A DNA stretch of 64,000 nucleotides from an uncultured Mediterraneibacter sp. (GTDB taxonomy: Bacteria > Bacillota > Clostridia > Lachnospirales > Lachnospiraceae): positions 118,945 to 182,944 of the forward strand of contig NZ_CAKRDI010000003.1 in the NCBI RefSeq assembly GCF_934309415.1, written 5' to 3'. The translations under genes were made by a program, and so were the position numbers. Each line of letters opens with the position of its first letter. Position 1 is the first letter of the stretch. Positions 25,142 to 37,116 of the stretch are shown here, one piece after another. The notes below the pieces were generated by a model that searched no databases, was not told the origin of the DNA, and was given only the letters and a program-made list of their open reading frames with translations.

Positions 25142-25450
25142 ATGGTCGAAGAGACAATCCGCTCGATTCGTGAAACAGAGCAGAAAGCAGATGCAGTAAT
25201 AAAAGAAGCAAATGAAAAAAAAGAGCAGATTATGAAGGATGCTCAGACAGCGGCAGATGAACTGAGAAGAAAACTGCTGGAGGAAGCGGCCGGCAATGCC
25301 AGAAGACAGGGGGAAGAAGATCAGGAAACAGCACAGGGTATAGAGAAACAGGCAGCCAAAGGACTGGAAGAAGAGATAAGCGCACTGAGAAAAGCAGCTC
25401 AGGAAAAGAGAAAAGAGGCGGTAGAACTTGTTATAAAAGAACTGGTCTGA
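25142..25450 (+). CDS. ntpF: V-type ATPase peripheral stalk subunit (NtpF/H type)
   Basis: A 102-residue, almost wholly helical and highly charged protein (long Glu/Lys/Ala-rich coiled coil; no membrane segment) at the head of the ntp cluster, the position of ntpF in Enterococcus hirae. It should pair with subunit E to form the peripheral stalk of the rotary ATPase. The frame is open upstream to 24998, but the family length and the GGAAAGGTGG ribosome binding site favour ATG 25142; a GTG at 25133 is also possible. A module A repeat lies between this gene and ntpI. Confidence 0.8.
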   Translation: MVEETIRSIRETEQKADAVIKEANEKKEQIMKDAQTAADELRRKLLEEAAGNARRQGEEDQETAQGIEKQAAKGLEEEISALRKAAQEKRKEAVELVIKELV

Positions 25451-25463
25451 AAACGGAGAAAAG

Positions 25464-25496
25464 CTTACTGTTCACAGAGCATCTGGAAACAGTAAC
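25464..25496 (+). repeat. Structured repeat, module A, inside the ntp operon
   Basis: TTACTGTTCACAG pairs with CTGGAAACAGTAA at 11 of 13 positions around AGCAT. It sits in the 95-bp gap between ntpF and ntpI, so it is certainly transcribed. Confidence 0.65.
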
Positions 25497-25545
25497 GGGA
25501 GAAAGATCAGTTGAATTGTTTTAACAGTGAAGGAGGGATTAGATT

Positions 25546-28046
<2,501 letters not shown>

Positions 28047-28077
28047 GAACCGGTTGTAGAAAAGAGAAAAGGAGAAC

Positions 28078-28683
28078 ATGAGTATGAGCGGACTGGAGAA
28101 AATGAAAGCCCAGATTCTGGAAGAAGCAGAAGGTTCCGCAAGAGAAATCCTTTCGATCGCGCAGAAAGAAGCTGATTCTCTGCTTGCAGCAAAAAAAGTG
28201 CAGGCGGAGAAAGAGGCAGAAGAAATTGAAGCGGCTGCAAAAGCTCGTTCAAAAGAAAACTGGGAACGCGCAGTGTCAGCGGCTGAGATGAAGCGCAGAC
28301 GTACACTTCTTGGAGCAAAACAGCAGCTGATCAACGAGGTGCTTGAAGAAGCGTATGAAAAGGTGACCGGACTTTCGGATGAGGCATATTTTGAGATGAT
28401 GGAGCGCGTGCTGGAAAGATATGTGCTTCCAGAAGAAGGTGAAATCTGTTTTTCACAGAAGGACCTGGATCGGATGCCGGAGACATTCCGTACAAAAGCG
28501 AAAGAAATTGCAAAAGGAAAAGGCGGAAGTCTTACTTTTGCTGAGAAAGCGGAAAAGATAGATGGAGGATTTCTTCTTGTATACGGAGGAATCGAAGAAA
28601 ACTGTACAATCAAAGCACTGTTTGATTCTAAAAAAGAAGAACTTTCAGATCAGGTGAACAGAGTACTGTTCAGTAAAAAATAA
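28078..28683 (+). CDS. ntpE: V-type ATP synthase subunit E
   Basis: The 201-residue peripheral-stalk subunit E. The first 100 residues are a charged helix that pairs with NtpF as a coiled coil (KMKAQILEEAEGSAREIL...). The C-terminal globular part (KIDGGFLLVYGGIEENCTI) attaches to the catalytic head and is the conserved family signature. ATG 28078 is used; ATG 28084 is an alternative two codons later. Confidence 0.92.
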   Translation: MSMSGLEKMKAQILEEAEGSAREILSIAQKEADSLLAAKKVQAEKEAEEIEAAAKARSKENWERAVSAAEMKRRRTLLGAKQQLINEVLEEAYEKVTGLSDEAYFEMMERVLERYVLPEEGEICFSQKDLDRMPETFRTKAKEIAKGKGGSLTFAEKAEKIDGGFLLVYGGIEENCTIKALFDSKKEELSDQVNRVLFSKK

Positions 28684-28701
28684 CTGCAGGGAGGGAGAAG
28701 C

Positions 28702-29673
28702 TTGGGCAATACAAAATATACGTATGCGGTTGCACGTATACGTGCGTTAGAGGTGTCACTGCTGACAGATGCAGTGATTGAACAGCTCCTTGCATGCAAA
28801 ACTGCAGAACAGGCATTGCAGCTTCTTGTGGAAAAAGGCTGGGGAGATATGGATTCGGGAAATGATGCGGATGCAGTCCTTGCCAGGGAAGAAGAGAAGA
28901 CCTGGGAAGTGATCCGTGATGTGGCGCCGGATATGAGCGTGTTTGACGTACTTTCTTATCCGAAACTCTATCATAATCTGAAAGCAGCAATCAAAGAAGT
29001 GTGTACAGAGATTCGAAATGAACACATCTTCTATGATGACTGCGCAATTCCGGGAGACGAGATGTTGAAGATCGTAGAAAATAAAGACTTCTCAAAATTA
29101 CCGGGGAAAATGGAACAGACAGCGCAGGAAGCGTTCGACACACTGCTTCATACAAGAGATGGACAGTTGTGTGATATTATCGTGGATCGTGCAACACTGG
29201 AAGCGATGATTGAAGCGGGTAAGAAATCGGGAGAACCGATCATAGAAGAATATGCAGATACAATGGTTGCGATCGCAGATATCAAGATTGCAGTCAGATC
29301 CCAGAAAACAGGAAAAACTGCAGAGTTTATGCGTCAGGCAATGGCAGAGTGCCAGAGTGTCAGCCGTGAACCGCTGATCCGTGCGGCTCTTGCAGGAATT
29401 GATGAGATTGCGCAGTATCTGGAAGGTACATCTTATGCAGAGGGAGCGGAGGCATTGAAAGAATCTCCGTCAGCATTTGAAAGATGGTGTGACAACCGGA
29501 TGACTGACAGCATGAGATCACAGAAGTATGAATCATTTTCAGTAGGACCTCTGCTGGCATATCTGCTTGCAAGGCAGAATGAGATAAAAACAGTTCGGAT
29601 GATTCTGACAGGAAAACAGAATGATTTCCCAGAAGAAGCAATCCGGGAAAGGATAAGGGCGATGTATGTATAA
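28702..29673 (+). CDS. ntpC: V-type ATP synthase subunit C
   Basis: The 323-residue all-helical subunit C (AC39/d type) caps the K ring and connects it to the central stalk. It begins with MGNTKYTYAVARIRALEVSLL, the usual family start, but from a TTG codon at 28702 that is supported by the GGGAGGGAG ribosome binding site. Repeated helical modules span the rest of the length. The gene ends eight bases inside ntpG. Confidence 0.92.
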   Translation: MGNTKYTYAVARIRALEVSLLTDAVIEQLLACKTAEQALQLLVEKGWGDMDSGNDADAVLAREEEKTWEVIRDVAPDMSVFDVLSYPKLYHNLKAAIKEVCTEIRNEHIFYDDCAIPGDEMLKIVENKDFSKLPGKMEQTAQEAFDTLLHTRDGQLCDIIVDRATLEAMIEAGKKSGEPIIEEYADTMVAIADIKIAVRSQKTGKTAEFMRQAMAECQSVSREPLIRAALAGIDEIAQYLEGTSYAEGAEALKESPSAFERWCDNRMTDSMRSQKYESFSVGPLLAYLLARQNEIKTVRMILTGKQNDFPEEAIRERIRAMYV

Positions 29674-29992
29674 GATTGCAGTGATTGGTGAATATGACAG
29701 CATCTATGGATTTGCGACACTTGGTCTTAGTATCTGCCCTGTCAAAAACAGCGAAGAGGCGAAGGCAAAGTTACGACAGCTTGCAGAAGGTAAATACGGA
29801 ATCATCTATATTACAGAGGCCGTAGCTGCACAGATTACGGATGAGATCGAGCGCTATCGTGAAAGAACACTGCCGGCGATCATTCAGATTCCGGGAGTGT
29901 CCGGAAATACAGGAGCCGGAGTAGAAGGCGTAAAGAAAACCGTAGAGCAGGCGGTTGGTTCAGATATTCTGTTTGGAGGAGTAAGTGAATGA
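29666..29992 (+). CDS. ntpG: V-type ATP synthase subunit F (NtpG)
   Basis: The 108-residue small central-stalk subunit, with the Rossmann-like start [20 protein letters not shown] and the family motif [13 protein letters not shown]. It overlaps both ntpC (eight bases) and ntpA (four bases), so translation is probably coupled. Confidence 0.92.
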   Translation: MYKIAVIGEYDSIYGFATLGLSICPVKNSEEAKAKLRQLAEGKYGIIYITEAVAAQITDEIERYRERTLPAIIQIPGVSGNTGAGVEGVKKTVEQAVGSDILFGGVSE

Positions 29993-31755
29993 GCACAGGA
30001 GTAATTAAAAAAGTTGCAGGTCCTCTTGTAATTGCAGAGGGCATGCGAGATGCAAATATGTTCGATGTGGTCCGTGTATCGAAACAGCGTCTGATTGGTG
30101 AGATCATCGAGATGCACGGAGATGAGGCATCGATTCAGGTATATGAGGAAACTTCAGGTCTTGGACCCGGAGAACCAGTAGAGTCTATGGACGTTCCAAT
30201 GTCTGTAGAACTTGGACCTGGTCTGATCACAAGTATTTATGATGGAATCCAGAGACCGCTGGATGACATTATGAAAATCTCAGGTAATAACTTAAAGAGA
30301 GGTGTTGAGGTTCCTTCTCTGAAACGTGACCTGAAGTGGGAATTTGTTCCAACTGCAAAAGTTGGAGATAAAGTGGAAGCAGGAGATATCATCGGTACAG
30401 TACAGGAGACAGTACTGGTTCAACAGAAGATCATGGTACCTTATGGAATCAAAGGTACGATCAAAGAGATCAAGACCGGTGAATTTACAGTGGAAGAGAC
30501 AGTGGCAGTTGTCAGTACAGAAGATGGAGACAAGGAACTGACACTGATGCAGAAATGGCCGGTACGAAGAGGCCGTCCGTATAAGAAAAAACTTCCGCCG
30601 GAGATGCCGCTTGTAACAGGACAGCGTGTTATTGATACATTCTTCCCGATCGCAAAAGGTGGTGTGGCTGCTGTACCTGGACCATTCGGAAGTGGTAAGA
30701 CAGTAATCCAGCATCAGCTTGCAAAATGGGCAGAGGCAGATATCGTAGTTTATATCGGATGCGGAGAACGTGGAAATGAGATGACAGACGTTCTGAACGA
30801 GTTCCCGGAACTGAAAGACCCGAAGACAGGACAGCCTCTGATGCAGAGAACCGTTCTGATCGCAAATACATCCGATATGCCGGTAGCAGCCCGTGAGGCT
30901 TCTATCTATACAGGAATTACAATTGCAGAGTATTTCCGTGATATGGGATATTCTGTAGCGCTGATGGCAGACTCTACATCCCGTTGGGCAGAGGCTCTTC
31001 GAGAGATGTCAGGACGTCTGGAAGAGATGCCAGGTGAGGAAGGATACCCGGCTTACCTTGGAAGCCGTCTGGCACAGTTCTATGAGCGTGCAGGACATGT
31101 GCTTTCTCTTGGAAAAGACGGAAGAGAAGGAGCACTTTCTGTTATCGGTGCTGTATCTCCTCCGGGTGGTGATACATCTGAACCTGTATCACAGGCTACA
31201 CTGCGTATTGTAAAAGTATTCTGGGGACTGGATTCTGCACTTGCATATAAGAGACATTTCCCGGCAATCAACTGGCTGAACAGTTATTCCCTGTATCTGG
31301 ATGATATGGAAAAATGGTTTAACAGTGAAGTTGCATCCGACTGGATGGCAGGACGTCAGAAGATGATGACACTCCTTCAGGAAGAGGCAGAACTGGAAGA
31401 AATCGTAAAGATGGTAGGTATGGATGCACTGTCACCGTCAGACCGTCTGAAGATGGAAGCTGCAAGATCTATCCGTGAGGATTTTCTGCATCAGAACTCA
31501 TTCCATGAGATCGACACATATACATCTCTGAAGAAACAGCATATGATGATGCTTCTTGTAACAGCTTTCTATGAGAGAGCAACAGAGGCACTTTCTCAGG
31601 GCGCTTCTCTGCAGAAGCTGATCTCTATGCCGGTCAGAGAGAGAATCGGACGTTTCAAATATGTGACAGAGGATGCTCTGGATGAAGAATATAAGAAGGT
31701 AGATAATGAGCTGAGCATCCAGGTTGCGGGCGCATTCGAAAAGGAGGAAGGTTAA
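29989..31755 (+). CDS. ntpA: V-type ATP synthase catalytic subunit A
   Basis: The 588-residue catalytic subunit. The P-loop is G231-PFGSGKT-238 and the catalytic Glu lies in [15 protein letters not shown]. The long non-homologous region that separates A-type from F-type catalytic subunits is present (about 110-200). [19 protein letters not shown] and the adjacent segments are strongly conserved. It alternates with NtpB in the hexameric head and hydrolyses or makes ATP. Confidence 0.97.
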   Translation: MSTGVIKKVAGPLVIAEGMRDANMFDVVRVSKQRLIGEIIEMHGDEASIQVYEETSGLGPGEPVESMDVPMSVELGPGLITSIYDGIQRPLDDIMKISGNNLKRGVEVPSLKRDLKWEFVPTAKVGDKVEAGDIIGTVQETVLVQQKIMVPYGIKGTIKEIKTGEFTVEETVAVVSTEDGDKELTLMQKWPVRRGRPYKKKLPPEMPLVTGQRVIDTFFPIAKGGVAAVPGPFGSGKTVIQHQLAKWAEADIVVYIGCGERGNEMTDVLNEFPELKDPKTGQPLMQRTVLIANTSDMPVAAREASIYTGITIAEYFRDMGYSVALMADSTSRWAEALREMSGRLEEMPGEEGYPAYLGSRLAQFYERAGHVLSLGKDGREGALSVIGAVSPPGGDTSEPVSQATLRIVKVFWGLDSALAYKRHFPAINWLNSYSLYLDDMEKWFNSEVASDWMAGRQKMMTLLQEEAELEEIVKMVGMDALSPSDRLKMEAARSIREDFLHQNSFHEIDTYTSLKKQHMMMLLVTAFYERATEALSQGASLQKLISMPVRERIGRFKYVTEDALDEEYKKVDNELSIQVAGAFEKEEG

Positions 31756-33126
31756 ATGCCAAAAGAATATAGAACCATCCAGGAAGTGGCAGGACCTCTG
31801 ATGCTCGTGCGTGGTGTAGAGGGTGTCGCTTATGATGAACTGGGAGAGATTGAACTTGCCAGTGGTGAGATCAGAAGATGTAAAGTACTGGAAGTAAACG
31901 GAAGCGATGTGCTGGTACAGTTGTTTGAAAGTGCAACAGGAATCAACCTTGCAAACAGTAAGGTACGTTTTCTTGGACGAAGCATGGAACTTGGTGTATC
32001 TGAAGATATGCTGGGACGTGTCTTCGATGGACTGGGCCGCCCGATCGACGATGGTCCGGAGATTCTTCCGGATGAACGTATGGACATTAACGGACTGCCG
32101 ATGAACCCGGCTGCAAGATGTTATCCGGAAGAGTTTATCCAGACTGGTGTATCTGCAATTGACGGACTGAATACACTGGTTCGTGGACAGAAACTTCCAA
32201 TCTTCTCTGCATCTGGTCTGCCGCATGCACAGCTTGCCGCACAGATCGCACGTCAGGCAAAAGTACTTGGAAATGATGAGAACTTCGCAGTTGTATTTGC
32301 TGCTATGGGTATTACTTTCGAGGAATCCAACTTTTTTATCGAGAGTTTCCGTGAGACAGGAGCTCTTGACAGAACCGTCCTCTTTGTAAACCTTGCAAAT
32401 GACCCGGCGATTGAGCGTATCGCAACTCCTCGTATGGCACTGACAGCAGCAGAGTACCTTGCATTCGAGAAAGATATGCATGTACTTGTTATTCTGACGG
32501 ATATCACAAACTACGCAGATGCACTGCGTGAGGTATCCGCAGCACGTAAAGAGGTTCCGGGACGTCGTGGATATCCTGGATATATGTATACAGACCTTGC
32601 TTCTTTATATGAAAGAGCAGGAAGACAGAATGGCAAAAAGGGAAGTATCACAATGATCCCGATCCTGACTATGCCGGAAGATGACAAGACTCATCCGATC
32701 CCTGACCTGACAGGATATATTACTGAGGGTCAGATCATCCTGAGCCGTGAACTGTACAGAAAAGGTGTTACCCCTCCGATCGATGTACTTCCGTCACTGT
32801 CCCGTCTGAAAGATAAGGGAATCGGTGAAGGAAAGACACGTGCAGATCATGCGAACACAATGAACCAGTTGTTTGCGGCATATGCACGAGGAAAAGATGC
32901 GAAGGAACTGATGGTAATCCTTGGTGAAGCAGCGCTGACAGAGATCGACCTGATGTATGCAAAGTTTGCAGATGCATTTGAAAAAGAATATGTATCTCAG
33001 GGATACAATACAGACAGAAGCATTGAAGAAACTCTGGACATCGGATGGAAACTTCTGAGAATGCTTCCGAGAACCGAGCTGAAGCGTATCGACGACAAGT
33101 ATCTGGATCAGTATTACAATGAATAG
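31756..33126 (+). CDS. ntpB: V-type ATP synthase regulatory subunit B
   Basis: The 456-residue non-catalytic partner of NtpA. It has the ATPase fold but lacks a P-loop: the corresponding stretch is [20 protein letters not shown]. This is normal for subunit B. It starts immediately after the ntpA stop codon, with AAGGAGGAAGG as ribosome binding site inside the ntpA end. Confidence 0.97.
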   Translation: MPKEYRTIQEVAGPLMLVRGVEGVAYDELGEIELASGEIRRCKVLEVNGSDVLVQLFESATGINLANSKVRFLGRSMELGVSEDMLGRVFDGLGRPIDDGPEILPDERMDINGLPMNPAARCYPEEFIQTGVSAIDGLNTLVRGQKLPIFSASGLPHAQLAAQIARQAKVLGNDENFAVVFAAMGITFEESNFFIESFRETGALDRTVLFVNLANDPAIERIATPRMALTAAEYLAFEKDMHVLVILTDITNYADALREVSAARKEVPGRRGYPGYMYTDLASLYERAGRQNGKKGSITMIPILTMPEDDKTHPIPDLTGYITEGQIILSRELYRKGVTPPIDVLPSLSRLKDKGIGEGKTRADHANTMNQLFAAYARGKDAKELMVILGEAALTEIDLMYAKFADAFEKEYVSQGYNTDRSIEETLDIGWKLLRMLPRTELKRIDDKYLDQYYNE

Positions 33127-33138
33127 GAGGTGGCGGCA

Positions 33139-33795
33139 ATGGCAGGAAAACAGATAAATCCTACCAGAATGGAGCTGACACGCCTGAAGAAAAAGCGTAT
33201 TACGGCAATCAGAGGACATAAACTTCTGAAAGATAAGCGAGACGAGCTTATGCGGCAGTACCTGGATCTTGTAAAAGAAAATATGGAAGTGAGACTGCGT
33301 GTGGAGGCAGGAATCAGTTCGGCAAACAAGAATTTTGTTATTGCCAGAGCCGGTATGTCTGAAGCAGCATTGAACACAGCACTGATGGCGCCAAAACAGG
33401 AAGTCAGTTTGATGGCTGATGAGAAGAATGTCATGAGCGTGGAGATTCCTGAATTTACTTACAAGACAAGAACTGCAGATAAGAATGACATCTATTCCTA
33501 TGGATTTGCCTTTACTTCATCGGATCTGGATGATGCGGTGAAATCACTGGCAGATATTGTTCCGGATATGATTCGTCTTGCGGAGTGCGAGAAGGCATGC
33601 CAGCTGATGGCGGCAGAGATTGAAAAGACAAGAAGACGTGTAAATGCGCTGGAACATGTAATCATTCCGGAGACAGAAGAGAATATCCGTTATATTACGA
33701 TGAAGTTGGATGAAAATGAGCGAAGTACTCAGATTCGTCTGATGAAAGTAAAAGATATGATGCTAGAAGAAGCACATCATTATAAGGAAAACTAA
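33139..33795 (+). CDS. ntpD: V-type ATP synthase subunit D (central shaft)
   Basis: The 218-residue central rotor shaft with two long antiparallel helices. The N-terminal NPTRMELTRLKKKRITAIRG and the KLLKDKRDEL motif are diagnostic. I use ATG 33139, placed eight bases after TAGGAGG; the frame is open to GTG 33130. It is the last gene of ntpFIKECGABD. A new promoter starts four bases after its stop codon. Confidence 0.94.
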   Translation: MAGKQINPTRMELTRLKKKRITAIRGHKLLKDKRDELMRQYLDLVKENMEVRLRVEAGISSANKNFVIARAGMSEAALNTALMAPKQEVSLMADEKNVMSVEIPEFTYKTRTADKNDIYSYGFAFTSSDLDDAVKSLADIVPDMIRLAECEKACQLMAAEIEKTRRRVNALEHVIIPETEENIRYITMKLDENERSTQIRLMKVKDMMLEEAHHYKEN

Positions 33796-33798
33796 AAA

Positions 33799-33827
33799 TT
33801 GACAAACCTATGGAACTGGTATATAAT
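33799..33827 (+). promoter_or_regulatory. Consensus promoter after ntpD
   Basis: TTGACA (33799-33804), 17-bp spacer, perfect TATAAT (33822-33827). The start of transcription would be at about 33834, roughly 20 nt before a terminator hairpin. Confidence 0.8.
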
Positions 33828-33855
33828 ACAGCCTGTTCGTATGGATGAAAAGAAG

Positions 33856-33890
33856 GGACAGCGGTGGACAAGAGCCTCCGCTGTTCTTTT
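33856..33890 (+). terminator. Terminator/attenuator downstream of ntpD
   Basis: GGACAGCGGTGG pairs with CCTCCGCTGTTC over 12 positions with one mismatch and one wobble, followed by TTTT. It can end the ntp transcript and would also stop transcripts from the promoter just ahead of it. Confidence 0.75.
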
Positions 33891-34053
33891 GCATCATAAT
33901 ATTTGTTTACAGGAAATTTTTCGCAAAGTAAGATGCACACTCTAGAGCCAGTTATTTATGAAATGATGAAGTGTGTATTGCTTCGCGGAGAAGATGGGTT
34001 TGGAATCGGATTGTGAACCGATTCGTTACTTAGTTTATAAGGAGAGAAAAATT
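33891..34053. other. Leader region of tcdA
   Basis: No gene. It contains a perfect 7-bp hairpin GAATCGG/CCGATTC (34003-34024). AGATGCACACTCTAGAG and CTTCGCGGAG resemble fragments of repeat D, the second inverted, so this may be a decayed copy. Confidence 0.3.
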
Positions 34054-34815
34054 ATGTTGACACAGTTCTCGAGAACAGAACTTCTTCTTGGAAAGGAAGC
34101 GATGGATAAACTTGCAAATGCGCGAGTGGCAGTGTTTGGAGTGGGCGGTGTAGGCGGATATGTCTGCGAGGCGCTCGTAAGAAGTGGCGTAGGGGTATTT
34201 GATCTAATCGATGATGACAAAGTATGTCTCACGAATCTGAACCGTCAGATTATTGCGACAAGAAAGACAGTGGGACAGTATAAAGCGGAAGTGATGAGAG
34301 ACCGGATCCTTGAGATTAATCCGAAAGCAGAAGTGAATATTCACAAATGCTTTTTCCTTCCGGAGAATGCAGCCGAGTTTCCGTTTGAAGAATATGATTA
34401 TGTAGTAGATGCAGTGGATACAGTGACAGCAAAAATTGAGCTTGTAATGAAATGCAAAGAACTGAATGTACCGATCATCAGCAGCATGGGAGCCGGAAAT
34501 AAGCTGGATGCAAGCGCATTCCGTGTGGCTGACATTTATAAAACAAAAGTGTGCCCTCTTGCAAAAGTAATGAGAAGAGAACTGAAAAAACGTGGTGTGA
34601 AAAAGCTGAAAGTAGTTTATTCGGAGGAAAAACCGACAAGACCGCTGGAGGATATGTCCATCAGCTGCAGAACAAACTGTATCTGTCCTCCAGGAGCAAA
34701 ACACAAATGTACAGAACGCCGCGACATTCCGGGAAGTGTGGCATTTGTTCCGTCAGTTGCGGGCCTGATCATAGCGGGCGAGGTAGTGAAAGATCTGGCA
34801 GGAATTCAAAAATAA
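34054..34815 (+). CDS. tcdA: tRNA threonylcarbamoyladenosine dehydratase (TcdA/ThiF family)
   Basis: A 253-residue E1-like enzyme that cyclises t6A to ct6A at position 37 of ANN-decoding tRNAs with ATP. The nucleotide-binding motif VAVFGVGGVGGYVCEALVRSG, the LIDDDKVCLTNLNRQ segment and a cysteine pair near CRTNCICPPG are present. I use ATG 34054 after AAGGAGAGAAAAA; the in-frame extension to 33973 has no family counterpart. It is followed after 13 bp by the rhodanese-TtcA fusion, another likely tRNA-modification gene. Confidence 0.9.
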   Translation: MLTQFSRTELLLGKEAMDKLANARVAVFGVGGVGGYVCEALVRSGVGVFDLIDDDKVCLTNLNRQIIATRKTVGQYKAEVMRDRILEINPKAEVNIHKCFFLPENAAEFPFEEYDYVVDAVDTVTAKIELVMKCKELNVPIISSMGAGNKLDASAFRVADIYKTKVCPLAKVMRRELKKRGVKKLKVVYSEEKPTRPLEDMSISCRTNCICPPGAKHKCTERRDIPGSVAFVPSVAGLIIAGEVVKDLAGIQK

Positions 34816-34828
34816 CGGGTGGAAGAAC

Positions 34829-35977
34829 ATGAGAATATCAATAGAAGAACTGAATCAGTTGGAAAAAGAAAGTTATCAGATTATCGATATCAGAAGTGAA
34901 AGCGAAGTAGCGCATGGTGCTGTGAAAGGTGCGCTCGCCATACCGAAAGATCAGATCGTGGGAAATGAAGCGATTGATTTTGGCAAGCGTCTGGTGATCT
35001 GCTGCAGTCGTGGAGAACACAGTGTGGAAGTCGCGGAACATCTGACAGAGCAGGGGATTGATGCGGTCAGCCTGAATGGAGGATATGTGGCATGGCTGAT
35101 TGACACGATGAAGCAGAAAGAAGCGGCAGAAAAGGCAGCAGGCGCGAATGAATATGTGAAAGAGGTGGAGCAGAGCCTCAGAAAGAAATTCAGAAAAAGC
35201 ATCTGGTGCAAATTTACAAAGGCAATCAATGAATATGAACTTGTAAAACCGGGAGACAAGATCGCAGTCTGTATTTCCGGCGGAAAAGATTCTATGCTGA
35301 TGGCGAAGCTGTTTCAGGAACTGAAGCGCCATAATAAATTTGAATTCGAAGTAAAATTTCTGGTTATGGATCCGGGTTACAGTCCGGCCAATCGACAGGT
35401 GATCGAGGAAAATGCAAGAAGACTGGAGATTCCGATTGAGATTTTTGAGTCAGATATTTTTGAATCTGTGTACAATGTAGAAAAATCTCCGTGCTATCTT
35501 TGTGCGAGAATGAGAAGGGGATATCTCTACAGTCATGCAAAGGCAATCGGATGCAATAAGATCGCTCTCGGACATCATTATGACGATGTGATTGAGACCA
35601 TTCTGATGGGAATGCTGTATTCTGCTCAGTTCCAGACAATGATGCCGAAACTGCACAGCACAAACTTTGAAGGAATGGAACTGATTCGTCCATTATATCT
35701 GGTGCGTGAGGATGACATCAAGGCGTGGAGAGATTACAATGATCTTCACTTTATTCAGTGTGCATGTAAATTTACAGATACATGTACAACCTGCAATAAT
35801 GAGGAGAATCTTTCCAAGCGTATTGAGACAAAACAGTTGATCGCGAAACTCAAGAAGGTAAATCCGTATGTAGAAGGAAATATTTTCAAGAGTGTGGAAA
35901 ATGTAAATCTGGATACAATCGTTGCTTATAAGAAAAACGGAAAGAAACATCATTTCCTGGATACTTATGATCTGTAA
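34829..35977 (+). CDS. Fusion of rhodanese and TtcA-like tRNA thiolation domains
   Basis: A 382-residue protein with two enzymatic parts. Residues 1-95 are a rhodanese domain with the sulfur-carrying cysteine in VICCSRGEHS. Residues about 115-370 are a TtcA/TilS-type PP-loop domain with VCISGGKDSMLMAK, CYLCARMRRGYLY and GHHYDDVIET, plus a late CACKFTDTCTTC cluster. TtcA makes 2-thiocytidine at tRNA position 32 using an Fe-S cluster. The fusion suggests that sulfur is delivered directly from the rhodanese to the PP-loop site. The exact tRNA target is not provable here. Confidence 0.85.
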   Translation: MRISIEELNQLEKESYQIIDIRSESEVAHGAVKGALAIPKDQIVGNEAIDFGKRLVICCSRGEHSVEVAEHLTEQGIDAVSLNGGYVAWLIDTMKQKEAAEKAAGANEYVKEVEQSLRKKFRKSIWCKFTKAINEYELVKPGDKIAVCISGGKDSMLMAKLFQELKRHNKFEFEVKFLVMDPGYSPANRQVIEENARRLEIPIEIFESDIFESVYNVEKSPCYLCARMRRGYLYSHAKAIGCNKIALGHHYDDVIETILMGMLYSAQFQTMMPKLHSTNFEGMELIRPLYLVREDDIKAWRDYNDLHFIQCACKFTDTCTTCNNEENLSKRIETKQLIAKLKKVNPYVEGNIFKSVENVNLDTIVAYKKNGKKHHFLDTYDL

Positions 35978-36017
35978 CAAAAAGAGTGAAATAACTGGAA
36001 TAAGCAAGAAAACAGGC

Positions 36018-36046
36018 TTGACTTCTCTGCCTGGACATGATACAAT
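36018..36046 (+). promoter_or_regulatory. Promoter for rpmG-secE-nusG
   Basis: TTGACT (36018-36023), 17-bp spacer, TACAAT (36041-36046), about 100 bp before rpmG. A TAGGCC and T8 stretch follows in the leader. Confidence 0.7.
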
Positions 36047-36148
36047 GTTCGGGCGAATGGAAGTAGGCCTTTTTTTTATGCCTAAATTTTGATGGCTCGC
36101 AACCATCAGCAACACGAAGGTGAATATATTAAAAGCGAGGTGGAAGTT

Positions 36149-36298
36149 GTGCGCACAAGAATTACTCTGGAGTGTACGGAATGCAAAAACCGTAACTACA
36201 ACATGACTAAGGATAAGAAAGCTCATCCGGAACGTATGGAAACCAAGAAGTACTGCAGATTCTGCAAATCACACACACTGCACAAAGAGACAAAATAG
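36149..36298 (+). CDS. rpmG: 50S ribosomal protein L33
   Basis: A 49-residue L33 of the zinc-binding form, with CTEC and CRFC cysteine pairs. The start is a GTG at 36149 ([17 protein letters not shown]), preceded by GCGAGGTGGAA; the frame is open further upstream but the family begins here. It precedes secE, the usual order in Firmicutes. Confidence 0.93.
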   Translation: MRTRITLECTECKNRNYNMTKDKKAHPERMETKKYCRFCKSHTLHKETK

Positions 36299-36322
36299 TC
36301 GTTGTCGAAAGGAAGTGGCGTC

Positions 36323-36520
36323 ATGAGTGAAAATACAAAGACTCAGAAAAAGAGCTGGTTCAAAGGACTTCAGGCTGAGTTCAAGAAGATCTTCTGGCCA
36401 GACAAGAAAACACTTACAAAACAGACCACGGCAGTTGTTGCTGTTTCCGTAGTGCTCGGAGCGCTGATCTCTGTGATCGATGCGATTCTGAGATATGGGA
36501 TTGACTTTTTAGTGAAATAG
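36323..36520 (+). CDS. secE: Preprotein translocase subunit SecE
   Basis: The 65-residue single-helix SecE of the SecYEG channel. The amphipathic region ELQAEFKKIFWPDK-like (here QAEFKKIFWPDKKTLTKQT) precedes one membrane helix (VVAVSVVLGALISVIDAI). I use ATG 36323 with GAAAGGAAG ahead of it. Confidence 0.93.
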   Translation: MSENTKTQKKSWFKGLQAEFKKIFWPDKKTLTKQTTAVVAVSVVLGALISVIDAILRYGIDFLVK

Positions 36521-36545
36521 TTGACCGCAGCAGAAAGGTGATTTT

Positions 36546-37064
36546 ATGTCAGAGGCAAAATGGTATGTCGTTCATACCTATTCAGGGTATGAGAACAAAG
36601 TAAAAGCGAACATTGATAAAACAATCGAGAACCGTCACCTGGAAGACCAGATTCTGGAAGTCAGAGTTCCTCTTGAGGAAGTGACTGAGGTTCGTAACGG
36701 AGTTCAGAAGGCAGTTCAGAGAAAGATGTTCCCGGGATATGTTATGCTCCATATGATTATGAACGATGACACATGGTATGTCGTAAGAAATACCAGAGGT
36801 GTTACCGGATTCGTAGGACCTGGATCAAAACCGGTACCGCTGGATGAGGCTGAGATGGAAAATCTCGGAATCAAGAATGATGATATCATTGTTGATCTTG
36901 AGATCGGTGATGTGATCACAGTACTCAGCGGAGCATGGGAAGGCACAGTCGGTGCAGTTCAGACAATCAATGAACAGAAGAAGACGCTGACGATCAATGT
37001 CGAGCTGTTTGGCCGAGAGACTCCGGTTGAACTTGGTTTTTCAGAAGTGAAGAAAATGGATTAA
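36546..37064 (+). CDS. nusG: Transcription termination/antitermination protein NusG
   Basis: The 172-residue NusG links RNA polymerase to Rho or the ribosome. The NGN domain starts KWYVVHTYSGYENKVKANI and contains KMFPGYVMLHM. The KOW domain follows as IGDVITVLSGAWEGTVGAV. It lies 25 bp after secE and precedes rplK, separated by an L1-type leader. Confidence 0.97.
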   Translation: MSEAKWYVVHTYSGYENKVKANIDKTIENRHLEDQILEVRVPLEEVTEVRNGVQKAVQRKMFPGYVMLHMIMNDDTWYVVRNTRGVTGFVGPGSKPVPLDEAEMENLGIKNDDIIVDLEIGDVITVLSGAWEGTVGAVQTINEQKKTLTINVELFGRETPVELGFSEVKKMD

Positions 37065-37070
37065 AGATGA

Positions 37071-37101
37071 GTGGGAGGGATGAGAATCCCGCCAATACCA
37101 C
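37071..37101 (+). promoter_or_regulatory. L1-binding site mimic in the rplK leader
   Basis: GTGGGAGGGATGAG and AATCCCGCCAATACCAC form a hairpin in which GTGGGAGG...CC and AATACCAC copy the L1-binding helix of 23S rRNA (E. coli has GUGGGAGG and AAAUACCAC there). The ribosome binding site AAGGAGG follows after one base. Bound L1 should block rplK translation. Confidence 0.8.
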
Positions 37102-37116
37102 AAGGAGGTAATTGAA

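Noticed and set aside
33973..34053. N-terminal extension of tcdA
   Set aside because: The extra 27 codons cover a hairpin and a possible repeat fragment and have no family counterpart; ATG 34054 has the ribosome binding site.
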